Shown: positions 16,604-25,390, counted from the first letter of the stretch. The stretch: 64,000 nucleotides of DNA from Silvibacterium bohemicum (GCF_001006305.1 NZ_LBHJ01000020.1:744001-808000); one strand, 5' to 3'. Numbers and translations: made by a program. The notes: generated by a model not told the origin, from the letters alone.

Positions 16604-18619
16604 TTACTCCGCCTTCTTCATATTGTTGCTGCGGTCGTCGTCGGGAAGCACATGATCGGGGTCGACCACGGCCGAGGCAATCGGTTTCCCGCCGCCGACG
16701 TTCCACACGTAAACGCCCTTGGACAACCAGGTCTCGACGGGCAGCTTCTGACGAATGCTGGTACCGTCCTGGAATGCAACTTCGATGGTTGCGGGCAGCA
16801 CCAGCTGTCCGCGATTGCTGATGGTGACCTTGTCACCTTCGATCTTGTCCACGGCGAGGTCCAGCTTCCAATTGTTCATGTACCAGCCGCGCCAGAAGTA
16901 GCTCAGGTCCTCGCCGCCTTCGCTCTCCATCTCGCGGAAGAAGTCCGATGGCGAAGGATGCTTGAACGCCCAGTCGCGAATGTACTTGCGGAAGGCCCAG
17001 TCGAAGCGTTCCGGCCCGAGGATCTGCTCGCGCAGCAGCACCATGCCATACGCGCCTTTAAAGTAGCTGACAGGATGGCCCTGAGCCCAAGAATAGGCAT
17101 CGGCGCGGTTGAGAATCACCGGCGCGTCGGGATTGTCCAGCACCTTGAGGATCGTATCCTGCGGCTCGCCGGCGGCGGAGTACTCAGAGTCACGCTTGGG
17201 TCCATAGACACCGCCCTGGAAGCGCGCCGACTCGTCGATATCGATGAAGGTGTTGAAGCCTTCATCCATGAATGCATTGCGGCGCTCGTTCGAGCCTACG
17301 ATCATGGGAAACCAGCTGTGCCCGATCTCGTGTGCGGTAATCCAGAAGAGGGTTTTGCTCTTATCCGGAATGCCATCGAAGACAATACCCGGATACTCCA
17401 TGCCAGTGGAGAAGCCGGCCACGTTGATCGCCGCAGGCCACGGGTACGGATACCAGTCCTTCGAGAAACGCTCGACTGTGTCTTTGACATACTCGGTCGA
17501 ACGCGACCACGCGTCTTCGCCGACACTCTCCGGCGGATAGACGGACATGGCCAGCGACTTCTTTCCATCGGGAAGATTGATGCGGGCCGCATCCCACACG
17601 AACACAGGCGAGGCGCTCCACGCCACGTCGCGGGTGCTGTCCATGTGGAAGTGCCAGGTGAGCGTGCCGCTCTGTTTCGGGCGGCTGGCGGGATCGGTGA
17701 CTTCAGCTGCAGAGCGGATCACGATGGTCTTATCGCTGCTGCGCGCCTGATCGAGACGCGAGATTTCCGCCGCAGTCAGCACCTCTTTCGGATTCACCAG
17801 TTCGCCCGAGCCGGCGACGATCATGTTCCAGGGAACGGTCGCGTAGTAATCGAAGTGGCCGTATTCCAGATAGAACTCGCTGCCGATGTAGGGCTGAGTG
17901 TCCCAGCCGCGCAGGTCATCGTACACGCACATGCGCGGATACCACTGCGCCATGTCATAGATGTCGCCGGTCACAGTGGGCTTTGCGGTCGAACCCTCGA
18001 TCGTTCCTGTCGTCGTGCCCCAGGAGGTGCGGCCGCCCCACACGCCGGGGATCTGGTAGTGATACTTGATGTGAATCCTGAGCTGCGTGCCGTGGCCTTT
18101 CAGCGGCTCGGCGAGGCGAATCTGCATGCGGGTGTCGGAGATGAGGTACTTGACCTCCTTCGTCTCCTTGCCCGACTCGATCGCGACCGACTCGAAGACA
18201 TAGCCCTCGGTTGATAATTGCACGGGATCATTTGCCATGACCGCGCCGCGCCTCAGACGCACGCCGCCGTTCATCTCCTGCGCGCGTGAATCCTTGCGAT
18301 ACGTGTTCTGGTCGAGCTGCACCCACAAGCTGGGCAGCGTGTCCGGACTGTTGTTGGTATAGGTGATGACCTCTGTCACGCTGAGTTGCTTCGCGGCTAT
18401 GTCGAGATCGGCGTGCAGCTCATAGTCGGCCTCGTTCTGCCAATACGCCGGCCCCGGCGCTCCGTTGCTCGAACGATAGGCATTCACAGGATCGGGCAAA
18501 GTCAGAGGCGCGAAGGTCTTCTCAGGATTGTAGGAAGACGCTGTCTGCGCGAATGCCGGCAGCAGAAGAGAAGATGCGGCAAGTATCAAAAGAAATGAAG
18601 AGGAGGTGCGAACGGGCAT
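16604..18619 (-). CDS. Secreted M1-family zinc aminopeptidase
   Basis: A 671-aa exported metallopeptidase. A signal peptide (LLILAASSLLLPAFAQT) precedes an M1 N-terminal beta-domain and the gluzincin catalytic domain. The zinc site is complete: H430-E431-x-x-H434 with the third ligand E453 exactly 18 residues later ('NAFMDEGFNTF'). The exopeptidase 'GAMEN' loop is changed to 'STGMEYPG', as in several bacterial M1 relatives. A C-terminal beta-domain carries 'YFWRGWYMNNWKLDLAVD'. The likely role is peptide scavenging outside the cytoplasm, which agrees with the S9 peptidase next to it. It is followed without a gap by a small membrane-protein gene. Confidence 0.88.
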   Translation of the reverse strand: MPVRTSSSFLLILAASSLLLPAFAQTASSYNPEKTFAPLTLPDPVNAYRSSNGAPGPAYWQNEADYELHADLDIAAKQLSVTEVITYTNNSPDTLPSLWVQLDQNTYRKDSRAQEMNGGVRLRRGAVMANDPVQLSTEGYVFESVAIESGKETKEVKYLISDTRMQIRLAEPLKGHGTQLRIHIKYHYQIPGVWGGRTSWGTTTGTIEGSTAKPTVTGDIYDMAQWYPRMCVYDDLRGWDTQPYIGSEFYLEYGHFDYYATVPWNMIVAGSGELVNPKEVLTAAEISRLDQARSSDKTIVIRSAAEVTDPASRPKQSGTLTWHFHMDSTRDVAWSASPVFVWDAARINLPDGKKSLAMSVYPPESVGEDAWSRSTEYVKDTVERFSKDWYPYPWPAAINVAGFSTGMEYPGIVFDGIPDKSKTLFWITAHEIGHSWFPMIVGSNERRNAFMDEGFNTFIDIDESARFQGGVYGPKRDSEYSAAGEPQDTILKVLDNPDAPVILNRADAYSWAQGHPVSYFKGAYGMVLLREQILGPERFDWAFRKYIRDWAFKHPSPSDFFREMESEGGEDLSYFWRGWYMNNWKLDLAVDKIEGDKVTISNRGQLVLPATIEVAFQDGTSIRQKLPVETWLSKGVYVWNVGGGKPIASAVVDPDHVLPDDDRSNNMKKAE

Positions 18620-18703
18620 GGAGCTCTCTTTCAGCGGTTATCGTTTCGATTCGGGTCAGTTTGTTGTCGCCGCGCTAATGATTCGTCATTCTTATTTAAC
18701 GAT

Positions 18704-18790
18704 GAAGGCCCTTATTCTGAACGGAGCGAAGATGGCGAGCCGGTATCGCTGAAACCCTTACTGCCTTGGGTCGTCAGAATGACGGCCTCA
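18704..18790. repeat. Degenerate dispersed repeat with inverted ends
   Basis: In the gap between the two peptidase genes, GAAGGCCCTTATTCTGAACG at the left and GTCAGAATGACGGCCTC at the right are imperfect inverted copies of each other, enclosing an AGCGAAGATGGCGAG stretch. Similar 'TCATTCTGA..GAGCG.AG' text recurs near 21061-21105 and 48669-48690, so this looks like one member of a repeat family. Confidence 0.5.
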
Positions 18791-18827
18791 AGATAAACTC
18801 CGTTCGTGTGCCGAAATTCCCTCGCCC

Positions 18828-20912
18828 TCACTTGCCATATTTCTCGAGCCACTTCAGCTCTTCGCGCACTTTGATGTATCCATGCCAGGGATTTTTATCC
18901 AGAGGATGATTCTCTCCGGGAAAGACCAGCAGCGTGTGCGGGACGTTGAGCCGCTGCAATGCGCGTTCCAGCAAGACCTGTTCGAGATAGCTGACTCGCA
19001 CGTCCGCGTTGCCTCCGACGATATGCGTGGGCGTGGTGACCTTGTTGATCTGGAAGAGAGCGGCCTCGCTCTGGTAAAGATCGGGCTTCTCCCACGGCGT
19101 GCCGGAGAGATACCATGCGTCGTCGAAGGTGAGATCGTCATTGCCCCAATTCGCGGCGTGCTCGACCGCGCCGGCTCCGGTGACCGCAGCCTTGAAACGC
19201 GTGGTCTGCGTGATGAGCCAGTTGGTCATATAGCCGCCATAGCTGTATCCGCCGATGGTCAGATGATCGGGATCGGCGATGCCATCCTTCACCAGCGCAT
19301 CGACGCCGGACAGGATGTCGCGTCCCGGTGCTGAGACCAGATGCGGCATGATGGCCTGCGAGAAGTCGTCCCCGTAGCCGGTCGATCCGCGATAGTTGGG
19401 CCGGAAGACCAGCCAACCGTTGGTCGCGGCCAGCGTGGCCCAGTCGTACCAGTCGGCGCCGAAGCGGTTGCCGTCCGCGTCTTCCGGTCCGCCATGGATC
19501 AGCGTGAGCATGCGCAGGTGTTTCTCGCCTTTTTTGCCGGGCGGATAAATGAGCACTCCCTCCACGCTGGTGCCGTCGTCGGACTTCCAGCGGTAAGGCT
19601 CCCAGCTCACCTGCGCACGTTCGGCGAAGATGGGATTCAGCGATGTGACCGGCTTGACCTCGTCGAGCTTCGAAACAGAATCCGCGACATAAAGCTGCGC
19701 CGGATCGGTGATGGTCGAGTGCGTGAAGAGGATCGTGTTGCCGTGCAGTGCGGCGTCCACATGGGCGTAGTCGCCGGAGACGGTCGCTATGCCTTCGGCG
19801 TGAGCGCCGTCGATGCGATAGAGATGCTGGTCGATGCCGGTCAAGCCTGCGGCGATCAGCTTGCCATCGGCCATGACGGTGAAATCTCCCCACGATCCTG
19901 GGAAATCGGCTCCCAGCCGGGCAGGCTTCTCAGAATTCAGATCGAGCGCGTAGATGCGCCCCTGCGCATCCTGATAGGGGCCTTCGATGGACCCTCCGCC
20001 GGCCTGAACCAGAAAGTAAATTCGCTTGCCCGCGGGATCCCAGGTGAGGTGACTCTCCAAGCCATTGTTATGCGTGAGCTGCTTCGCGTCTCCTCCACTC
20101 GCGGCGACGAGAAACATCTCGGTCTCCGACGGATTTTCGAGGCGATGCGAGATCGAGCCTGTTTCGAAGGCGATCTGGCTGCCGGAGGGTGATGGCACAA
20201 TCTCATCGATAGCCAGCGAGCTGTGCGCGATCACTCGCGCTGCCGCTGGCAGCTGTGGCTTATCTGCGGCGGTCTTCTCTTCCTGATGCGCCTCGGGCGT
20301 CTTGCTGCTTTGTTGCAGGGCAGTAGAGACGGGGATGGCCAGGAGGACATCGCCGCGCTCCTGCTCGCGCCAGCGAATCACATCTTTCCACTCCGCTTTG
20401 TGCGCCTCGTCTTGATCCTTGGATAACGGCTCGGTCACGGAAAAATCGATGTTCGAACTATCCGCCGACCAAGCGAAGGTGTGCGCGTCGAGCTTTTCCC
20501 GATAGAGCGGGAAGGCCTCTCCGCCATTCACAGGGATCAGCCAGATACGGCTGGGCTCGCCATCTTTGTCGTCATCGCTGCCGCTGTCATTCAAAGAACG
20601 ATCCGAAAGGAACGCAACGTAGCGTCCGTCCGGAGACCACGCAGGCGAAGAGTCATGCCCGGACTGAGTGAGCGGAATAAGCTTCCCCGTCCTCTTCGTC
20701 CACAGCCATAGTTCATCCTTGAATCGGTTGTGCTGCCAGTCCGGAGAGCTGAGCGCGAGAACCGCTGCCGATCCATCGGGCGCGATGCGCGCGTCATGGA
20801 TCTCGGTGGCGTTCATGAACTCATCGAGCGAGATGGCGGGCTTTTGCGACTGTCCATTCGCAAAAGGCAGAAGACCCAGGGCTAAAAGAGAGACCGTGCC
20901 GAAAACTTTCAT
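18828..20912 (-). CDS. Secreted S9 family prolyl oligopeptidase-type peptidase
   Basis: A 694-aa exported serine peptidase of the acylaminoacyl-peptidase/dipeptidyl-peptidase type. The signal peptide ends at about 'PFANGQ'. Residues 30-420 form a beta-propeller with TolB-like repeats ('SPAWSPDGRYVAFLSD', 'HLTWDPAGKRIYFL'), which gates access of small peptides. The alpha/beta hydrolase domain holds the triad S557 (in GGYSYGGY), D637 (in GGNADVRV) and H669 (in GENHPLD). The usual GGP oxyanion region is visible as 'LIHGGPEDADG'. Same strand as the M1 peptidase but 208 bp away, with a repeat between, so it probably has its own promoter. Confidence 0.9.
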   Translation of the reverse strand: MKVFGTVSLLALGLLPFANGQSQKPAISLDEFMNATEIHDARIAPDGSAAVLALSSPDWQHNRFKDELWLWTKRTGKLIPLTQSGHDSSPAWSPDGRYVAFLSDRSLNDSGSDDDKDGEPSRIWLIPVNGGEAFPLYREKLDAHTFAWSADSSNIDFSVTEPLSKDQDEAHKAEWKDVIRWREQERGDVLLAIPVSTALQQSSKTPEAHQEEKTAADKPQLPAAARVIAHSSLAIDEIVPSPSGSQIAFETGSISHRLENPSETEMFLVAASGGDAKQLTHNNGLESHLTWDPAGKRIYFLVQAGGGSIEGPYQDAQGRIYALDLNSEKPARLGADFPGSWGDFTVMADGKLIAAGLTGIDQHLYRIDGAHAEGIATVSGDYAHVDAALHGNTILFTHSTITDPAQLYVADSVSKLDEVKPVTSLNPIFAERAQVSWEPYRWKSDDGTSVEGVLIYPPGKKGEKHLRMLTLIHGGPEDADGNRFGADWYDWATLAATNGWLVFRPNYRGSTGYGDDFSQAIMPHLVSAPGRDILSGVDALVKDGIADPDHLTIGGYSYGGYMTNWLITQTTRFKAAVTGAGAVEHAANWGNDDLTFDDAWYLSGTPWEKPDLYQSEAALFQINKVTTPTHIVGGNADVRVSYLEQVLLERALQRLNVPHTLLVFPGENHPLDKNPWHGYIKVREELKWLEKYGK

Positions 20913-21240
20913 AGTGGATTGTGAACACTATAAATGGAGGGCGCGCAGACGCAGTTTGATGAGGTCGCAAGGCTCCAGCTGCAAGGATATGCCGATATGG
21001 TCCGAGGCGAGCGATGCCCTGAATGCACCGGAGAATCCCGGCGATCCCTCGTAACAAAGGTTCGCCGAGATTCTTGCTCACTTCGTTCGCCAGAATGACG
21101 GGGATAGCTTTTCAGAATAAGGTGGATGAAATTGTCAGAATGCCGGGGATAAGATTGTCAGAACCACCTGCGGGAGATAGGAGCGACACCAGACTGCGGA
21201 CCGAAATCTACAACCTCAGCCCTATCCGCTACACCCTGCC
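20913..21240. other. Intergenic region with repeat remnants
   Basis: No gene is supported. The part at about 21061-21105 has the repeat-like text 'GAGATTCTTGCTCACTTCG' followed by GCCAGAATGACGGGG, and 'AGAATGCCGGGGATAAGATTG' follows. The side near 20913-20960 should hold the promoter of the S9 peptidase gene, but no clear boxes are seen. Confidence 0.5.
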
Positions 21241-21924
21241 TTATTTGCCGCGATAATCCTTGAACAGCTCCGGAAACTGCTCCTTCAACGCCTCGATCCT
21301 GGGGCGATCGCAGACCTGAATGTAGGGATTGTCGGGATTGTGCAGGGCGTAATCCTGATGGTAAGACTCGGCGTCATAAAACGCTTTGAGCGGCACCACC
21401 TGCGTTGCAATCGGCCGGGGGAAAATGTGCGCGTCATTCAGTTGAGAGATGTAGGCCATGCTGATCCTGCGCTGATCTTCATTGCTGTAAAAAATGACCG
21501 ACCGGTAGGACGAGCCCACGTCCGGGCCCTGACGATTGACCTGTGTAGGATCGTGCGCCACCGAGAAGAAGATACGCAGCAGCTCACCGTAAGTAATCTT
21601 CGATGGATCGTAGACTACCTTCACTGATTCCGCATGGCCGGTAGTTTCTGAGGATACCTGGTCGTAAGTCGCGGTAGATGCCGAGCCACCGGAGTAGCCC
21701 ACCGTGGTATCCACCACGCCCTTCACCCGCTCAAAGACCGATTGCGTGCCCCAGAAGCAGCCTCCGGCGAAAATGGCGGTCTCCTTGGCCGGCTTGGCGG
21801 ACAGGTTTACATCGGCCTTGGGTGCGGGAACCGCAGGATGACCCGCCGCGAGTGCAATGGGAGCCAGGGCGAGAGCGGTAATAAGAGTGACAACCTGGTT
21901 ACGAAGCTTCGATACGAGCGGCAT
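21241..21924 (-). CDS. msrA: Exported peptide methionine sulfoxide reductase A
   Basis: A 227-aa enzyme that reduces methionine-S-sulfoxide in proteins, using the catalytic Cys of GGCFWG (C56). The family core is intact: 'GYSGGSASTATYDQVSSETTGHAE', shown here as separate motifs GYSGG and TGHAE, then 'DPTQVNRQGPDVGSSYRS' and 'ESYHQDY'. The ATG at 21924, with AGGAG six bases upstream, gives a signal-like N-terminus (LITALALAPIALAAG); the longer frame from 21960 has no comparable site. Export means it repairs envelope proteins, so its electron donor would be outside the cytoplasm. It lies just downstream of ccmC-ccmD, which fits a shared envelope redox theme. Confidence 0.92.
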   Translation of the reverse strand: MPLVSKLRNQVVTLITALALAPIALAAGHPAVPAPKADVNLSAKPAKETAIFAGGCFWGTQSVFERVKGVVDTTVGYSGGSASTATYDQVSSETTGHAESVKVVYDPSKITYGELLRIFFSVAHDPTQVNRQGPDVGSSYRSVIFYSNEDQRRISMAYISQLNDAHIFPRPIATQVVPLKAFYDAESYHQDYALHNPDNPYIQVCDRPRIEALKEQFPELFKDYRGK

Positions 21925-22007
21925 TTCGTTCTCCTGAGCCATTTTTCCGGCCCACATCATGAGACGCTGCCACTGCGCCGAAGTTACGAATTCTTTGCTA
22001 GCCAGCG

Positions 22008-22139
22008 TTACGAGCGGTCGCTGCGCTTGGCTTCACGCCACTTCCATGCAACGTATGCCAGGTAGACAAGGTGGAAGACCCAGGTAACCGTGTAAGCCGC
22101 AACCAGGTGACGGTGGAACATCGGGTTCACGGGATTCAT
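22008..22139 (-). CDS. ccmD: CcmD-like haem exporter small subunit
   Basis: A 43-aa frame too short for the usual cutoff. Its ATG overlaps the TGA of ccmC as ATGA, the classic coupling seen for ccmD. The product has a short N-terminus (MNPVNPMFHRHLVAAY), one hydrophobic helix (TVTWVFHLVYLAYVAW) and a basic tail (KWREAKRSDRS), just as CcmD proteins do: a single helix followed by a positive cytoplasmic tail. CcmD helps release holo-CcmE from the CcmABC complex. CcmD sequences are poorly conserved, so the call rests mainly on topology and position after ccmC. Confidence 0.7.
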   Translation of the reverse strand: MNPVNPMFHRHLVAAYTVTWVFHLVYLAYVAWKWREAKRSDRS

Positions 22140-22840
22140 GCAACCTCCAGCGCCGCGACCGCGGCCTTTTCCTGAGCGCGCTGGGCGCGGATTTCAGCCG
22201 AGTAGCGCAGGCTGACGATGAGAATCCCCCACATGATCCAGCCCGCCATGTTCCAGAAAAGAGCCGGCAGCATGCTTGGATCCAGGCCCGAATTCGGTCC
22301 ACCGAAGAAGACCGGCGAGGGATGCTGGGTGCGCCACCAGCGCGTGGACATGTAAACAATCGGCACGTCGGCATAGCCGAAGATGGCCAGAACCGCGGCC
22401 AGCGTGCGCATCTCGGCTCCGCTGGTGAAACGCCGTAAAAGCAAATAGGCCACGTAGATGAGCCATAGAACCAGGGTGGTGGTAAGCCGTGCATCCCAGG
22501 TCCACCAGATACCCCATGCCGCGCGTCCCCAGATGGAGCCGGTGGTCATGCCGATGAGGCAGTAGACCACGCCCATCTCCGCCGAGGTCAGCGCCAGGGC
22601 ATCCGCCTTCAGCGCGATTACCTTGTTCCGGTTGCGGAGGGCGAGGTAAACGATGGAACAAATGAGGTTAAGCGCAAAGAAGATGGCCATGCCACACCAC
22701 GACGGCACATGGTAGTAGAGTATCCGCGAAAGGTCGCCCTGGTCGCGGTCCGCCGGAACCACGTACATCGCGACGCGAAATCCATTGGCTAGCACTGCCA
22801 GAGTAGCTGCCGCCCACAACCAGCGAAAGACCTTCATCAT
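22136..22840 (-). CDS. ccmC: Haem-handling protein CcmC
   Basis: A 234-aa six-helix inner-membrane protein of the CcmC/CcsA haem-handling family. The tryptophan-rich periplasmic motif is present as 'WGIWWTWDARLT' (the usual WGT.WxWD.R pattern), and conserved His residues flank it ('YYHVPSW' near residue 43). It loads haem onto CcmE with CcmA, CcmB and CcmD. Two adjacent ATG codons follow an AAAGGA site; the second gives better spacing. It overlaps the ccmD-like gene by four bases. It is separated from ccmB by a divergent small gene and a 308 bp inverted-repeat element, an unusual break in a ccm operon. Confidence 0.9.
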   Translation of the reverse strand: MMKVFRWLWAAATLAVLANGFRVAMYVVPADRDQGDLSRILYYHVPSWCGMAIFFALNLICSIVYLALRNRNKVIALKADALALTSAEMGVVYCLIGMTTGSIWGRAAWGIWWTWDARLTTTLVLWLIYVAYLLLRRFTSGAEMRTLAAVLAIFGYADVPIVYMSTRWWRTQHPSPVFFGGPNSGLDPSMLPALFWNMAGWIMWGILIVSLRYSAEIRAQRAQEKAAVAALEVA

Positions 22841-22953
22841 CCATCCTTTAGAGCGTACGTATCAGTTTACTGGACAGAGGGTTACGAAAAACCCTCGAAA
22901 AAGTGAGAAAAACGCTTTTCAAGACTTAGTGGAAAGGAGTAGAAAGGTCGCCC

Positions 22954-23166
22954 ATGGCATGGTTCACACTCATCTTCGGCGGCATAATTCTTCTCATCGG
23001 TCTTTCGGGACAGATCTTCGGCATCCGGCGTGGCGCGCCCTCACACCCACACGACCGGCAGGCGCGTAGGCTGGTCATGACCATCGGCTCGGCAGTCGTA
23101 GGGCTCTGGCTCGTAGCCTTCTCCGCCGCCCGCCTGCTCCACCTACACCACACCGGCCACTGGTAG
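22954..23166 (+). CDS. Small two-helix membrane protein, divergent from ccmC
   Basis: A 70-aa protein with two hydrophobic helices (about 3-22 and 41-62) joined by a basic, His-containing loop (RRGAPSHPHDRQARR) and ending in a His-rich tail (LLHLHHTGHW). The ATG has AAAGG six bases upstream. The frame is the only one here on the plus strand between ccmC and ccmB. I do not recognise the family. The His-rich tail could bind metal or haem, which would suit a cytochrome-maturation neighbourhood, but that is a guess. Its TAG abuts a 48 bp inverted-repeat arm. Confidence 0.6.
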   Translation: MAWFTLIFGGIILLIGLSGQIFGIRRGAPSHPHDRQARRLVMTIGSAVVGLWLVAFSAARLLHLHHTGHW

Positions 23167-23169
23167 GGG

Positions 23170-23477
23170 CTGGCCGTCCAGGCTTTGCGCGCCTTTGGCG
23201 CCTTTGAACATTGGACTTGCCTCTGCTTCTAACCTGTAGTCGCTGAGCGGATAGCTCGGTTGAAGTGCCATGGACAGGGTGTATTGAGTCGTGTGTCTTG
23301 GCAGATCAACATCTCCTTAGCTGGCCAATCCTCTTTCTATTTATAGGGTTGGCATCCTAGGCGAGCGCAGCGAATCGAAAGACCCGCGGCATCTCCGCGC
23401 AACCAAAGTCCTGATGAACACAGAAAGCCAGTCCAATGTGTAAAGGCGCCAAAGGCGCGCAAAGCCTGGACGGCTAG
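23170..23477. repeat. 308 bp element with 48 bp inverted terminal arms
   Basis: The left arm at 23170-23217 and the right arm at 23430-23477 are inverted copies matching at 45 of 48 positions (core CTGGCCGTCCAGGC, then TTTGCGCGCCTTTGGCGCC). The 212 bp between them hold no supportable gene. The left arm starts four bases after a stop codon and the right arm covers the stop codon of ccmB. The same core occurs at 42454, 43488 and 55899. It could be a non-autonomous mobile element or a large bidirectional terminator-like structure. Confidence 0.75.
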
Positions 23478-24148
23478 TCCTCGGCGTAGAGGATTGTGTC
23501 GAATAAGAGCAGGCTTATGGTGGTGAAGATCACGTCGTAGCTTAGAAGTACTTTGATCCACAGCGACGGGTCGGACTCCCCGCTCAGGATGGCTGCGATG
23601 GCCAGCACCATGGCCAGCAGTGCGGGCATAAAGATGGGAAACAGGATCAGCGGCAGCAGCAGCTCCCGGTTCCTCGACCGGATGGAGAGCGCAGCGAAGA
23701 ATGTGCCATTGATCAGGATCGACCAGGTCCCCAGCGGAACCGCGAGCAGCAGCAGCCAGACATTTCCCAGCGCATGCAGGTTGTAGAAGATCACGAAGAG
23801 CGGCGCGAGGATCAGTTCGATCACGCTGACAAAGAGAAAATTGGCCAGCACCTTTCCTAAGAAGAGCGCGCCGGCGGGTGACGGCGACATGCGGTGCGCG
23901 TCCAGCACATTGTGGCGCAGCTCGCGCGCCCAGGTCTGGTTCAGCGCGCTCACCGCCGCGAAGAGAATCGCCACGCACAACACCGGCGCGGAGATCTGCC
24001 GCGCAAACGATCGCGTGGGATCGAAGGCCAGCGAAAAGATCACCACCACCAGCAGCGCGAAAAAGAGCATGGAGTTGATGGCGTCGCGCGACCGCCATTC
24101 GATGCGCAGATCCTTGGCCAGATGGACCCAGAAATAAGGCCGTTTCAT
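23474..24148 (-). CDS. ccmB: Haem exporter permease CcmB
   Basis: A 224-aa inner-membrane permease with six hydrophobic helices, partner of the CcmA ATPase in the complex that drives haem transfer to and release of CcmE. The N-terminal 'LAKDLRIEWRSRDAINSM' and the central 'ALNQTWARELRHNVLDAHRMSP' are typical CcmB text. Length is normal. Its ATG overlaps the end of the ybaK gene as ATGA (24145-24148), so it is coupled to ybaK rather than directly to ccmA. The last codons lie within an inverted-repeat arm, and the GAC-TAG end is supplied by the repeat sequence. Confidence 0.88.
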   Translation of the reverse strand: MKRPYFWVHLAKDLRIEWRSRDAINSMLFFALLVVVIFSLAFDPTRSFARQISAPVLCVAILFAAVSALNQTWARELRHNVLDAHRMSPSPAGALFLGKVLANFLFVSVIELILAPLFVIFYNLHALGNVWLLLLAVPLGTWSILINGTFFAALSIRSRNRELLLPLILFPIFMPALLAMVLAIAAILSGESDPSLWIKVLLSYDVIFTTISLLLFDTILYAED

Positions 24149-24639
24149 CGCAGTCCATCCGCAGGGAGCACATCTTTGGTCAGCGACGCGATTTGTGCGT
24201 TCGAGGCTTTCAGATAGTCGCCGGGAGCGAGCAGCATCTGCACCCCACGCGTGCCGGCCGAGACGGAGATGACGTCGAAGAGCTCGATGGTCTCATCGAC
24301 ATACGCTGGATAATCCTTCTTCGCACCGAAGACCGTGACGCCGCCGCGCAGGTAGCCGGTAAGCGGCTCCACTTCTTTGAGGGAAACCATCTCGACCTTG
24401 CGCGCCCCAGCAGCCCGCGCCAGCTTCTTGAAGTCCAGCTCGTCATTGCCGGGCACTACGGCGAAGACGTGCTCGCGGTCGCCGGTCACGCACAGCAGCG
24501 TCTTGAAGACCTGCTCCGGTGGCAGTCCGATTTTTTCTGCGACGATGATTGCCGAGAACTCTTCGGGGTCGACGGTATATTCGCGCAGCTCATACTTGAT
24601 GCCCAGCGAGTCGAGATAGCGCGCCGCGTTGGTCTTCAT
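24145..24639 (-). CDS. ybaK: Cys-tRNA(Pro)/Cys-tRNA(Cys) deacylase YbaK
   Basis: A 164-aa cytoplasmic YbaK/EbsC-family editing enzyme that hydrolyses mischarged aminoacyl-tRNA. The family pattern is clear: 'AARYLDSLGIKYELREY' at the start, 'PPEQVFKTLLCV' with the conserved Lys, 'FAVVPGNDELDFKKLARA' and 'GYLRGGVTVFGAKKDYP'. Length is usual. It sits between ccmA and ccmB, with 19 bases to ccmA and a four-base overlap with ccmB. There is no known functional link to cytochrome maturation; the insertion may simply exploit the operon, or provide Cys quality control in step with a Cys-consuming pathway. Confidence 0.88.
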   Translation of the reverse strand: MKTNAARYLDSLGIKYELREYTVDPEEFSAIIVAEKIGLPPEQVFKTLLCVTGDREHVFAVVPGNDELDFKKLARAAGARKVEMVSLKEVEPLTGYLRGGVTVFGAKKDYPAYVDETIELFDVISVSAGTRGVQMLLAPGDYLKASNAQIASLTKDVLPADGLR

Positions 24640-24658
24640 GAACTTTTACTATCTCCCG

Positions 24659-25390
24659 TTACAAATACTTGAGGCTGTCATCTTGAGCGACTGAGTCGAA
24701 GAGCGTGCGCTCGTTCATTCCACCCGCATAAGACTGTCTCTCGACCAGCGAAGCCACGCTGCCTGCCTGCAAGGTGAGCAGAAAATCGGCGATTGGCTCG
24801 GCCAGCTCGCGCTGGTGCGTGGTGAGGATCACCGTCTTCCCTTCTCCGCGCAAGCGCCCCACCAGCGCCAGCATCTGCTGCGCGCTGGCCGCGTCCATAT
24901 TCGAGAAGGGCTCATCGAGCAAGAGCAGTTCGGGCTGCGCCAGCAGCACGCGGGCCAGCGAAGTTCGCTGCCTCATGCCCTGCGAATATTGGCCCACGGG
25001 CCGAGGCAACGCCGGGTCCAATCCGACGGCCTGAAGCGCCTCTGCAGGAGTGAGACACGGCTGCTCGCGATAGAGGCTGGCAAAATAGCGCAGGTTTTCC
25101 GCGGCAGAAAGCTCGTCGTAGAGCATGGGAGCATGGCTCATGTAGCCGATGCGGTCGCGGGCGTCAGCCGGCGGCCCGCCATCCCCACTCTGCCGGAGAA
25201 AGACGCGCACGCTGCCATAGGTAGGCCGCAGCAGACCGGCGATCATGCGCAACAGCGTCGATTTCCCAGCGCCGTTCTCGCCCAGCAGAACGTAGCAGCG
25301 GCCGCGCTCGAACTGGAGCGAGATGGTGCGCAGCGCCACGAAGCTTCCATATAGCTTCGATACTTTGTCGAGCTCTACCAGAGACGCCAT
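24659..25390 (-). CDS. ccmA: Haem exporter ATP-binding protein CcmA
   Basis: A 243-aa ABC ATPase. Walker A is GENGAGKS (37-44), the signature is the variant 'YSQGMRQRTSLARVLL', Walker B is 'LLLLDEPFSNMD', and an H-loop 'LTTHQREL' follows. This pattern, with SQGM in place of LSGGQ, is typical of CcmA. With CcmB it uses ATP to release haem-loaded CcmE from CcmC. The C-terminal 40 residues after the ATPase core are less conserved. Together with ybaK and ccmB it forms a tight minus-strand operon. Confidence 0.9.
   Translation of the reverse strand: MASLVELDKVSKLYGSFVALRTISLQFERGRCYVLLGENGAGKSTLLRMIAGLLRPTYGSVRVFLRQSGDGGPPADARDRIGYMSHAPMLYDELSAAENLRYFASLYREQPCLTPAEALQAVGLDPALPRPVGQYSQGMRQRTSLARVLLAQPELLLLDEPFSNMDAASAQQMLALVGRLRGEGKTVILTTHQRELAEPIADFLLTLQAGSVASLVERQSYAGGMNERTLFDSVAQDDSLKYL

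Noticed and set aside
16583-18214. 543-codon plus-strand frame opposite the M1 peptidase
   Set aside because: The minus-strand frame holds the complete HExxH..E zinc site and signal peptide; this one has no recognisable domain.
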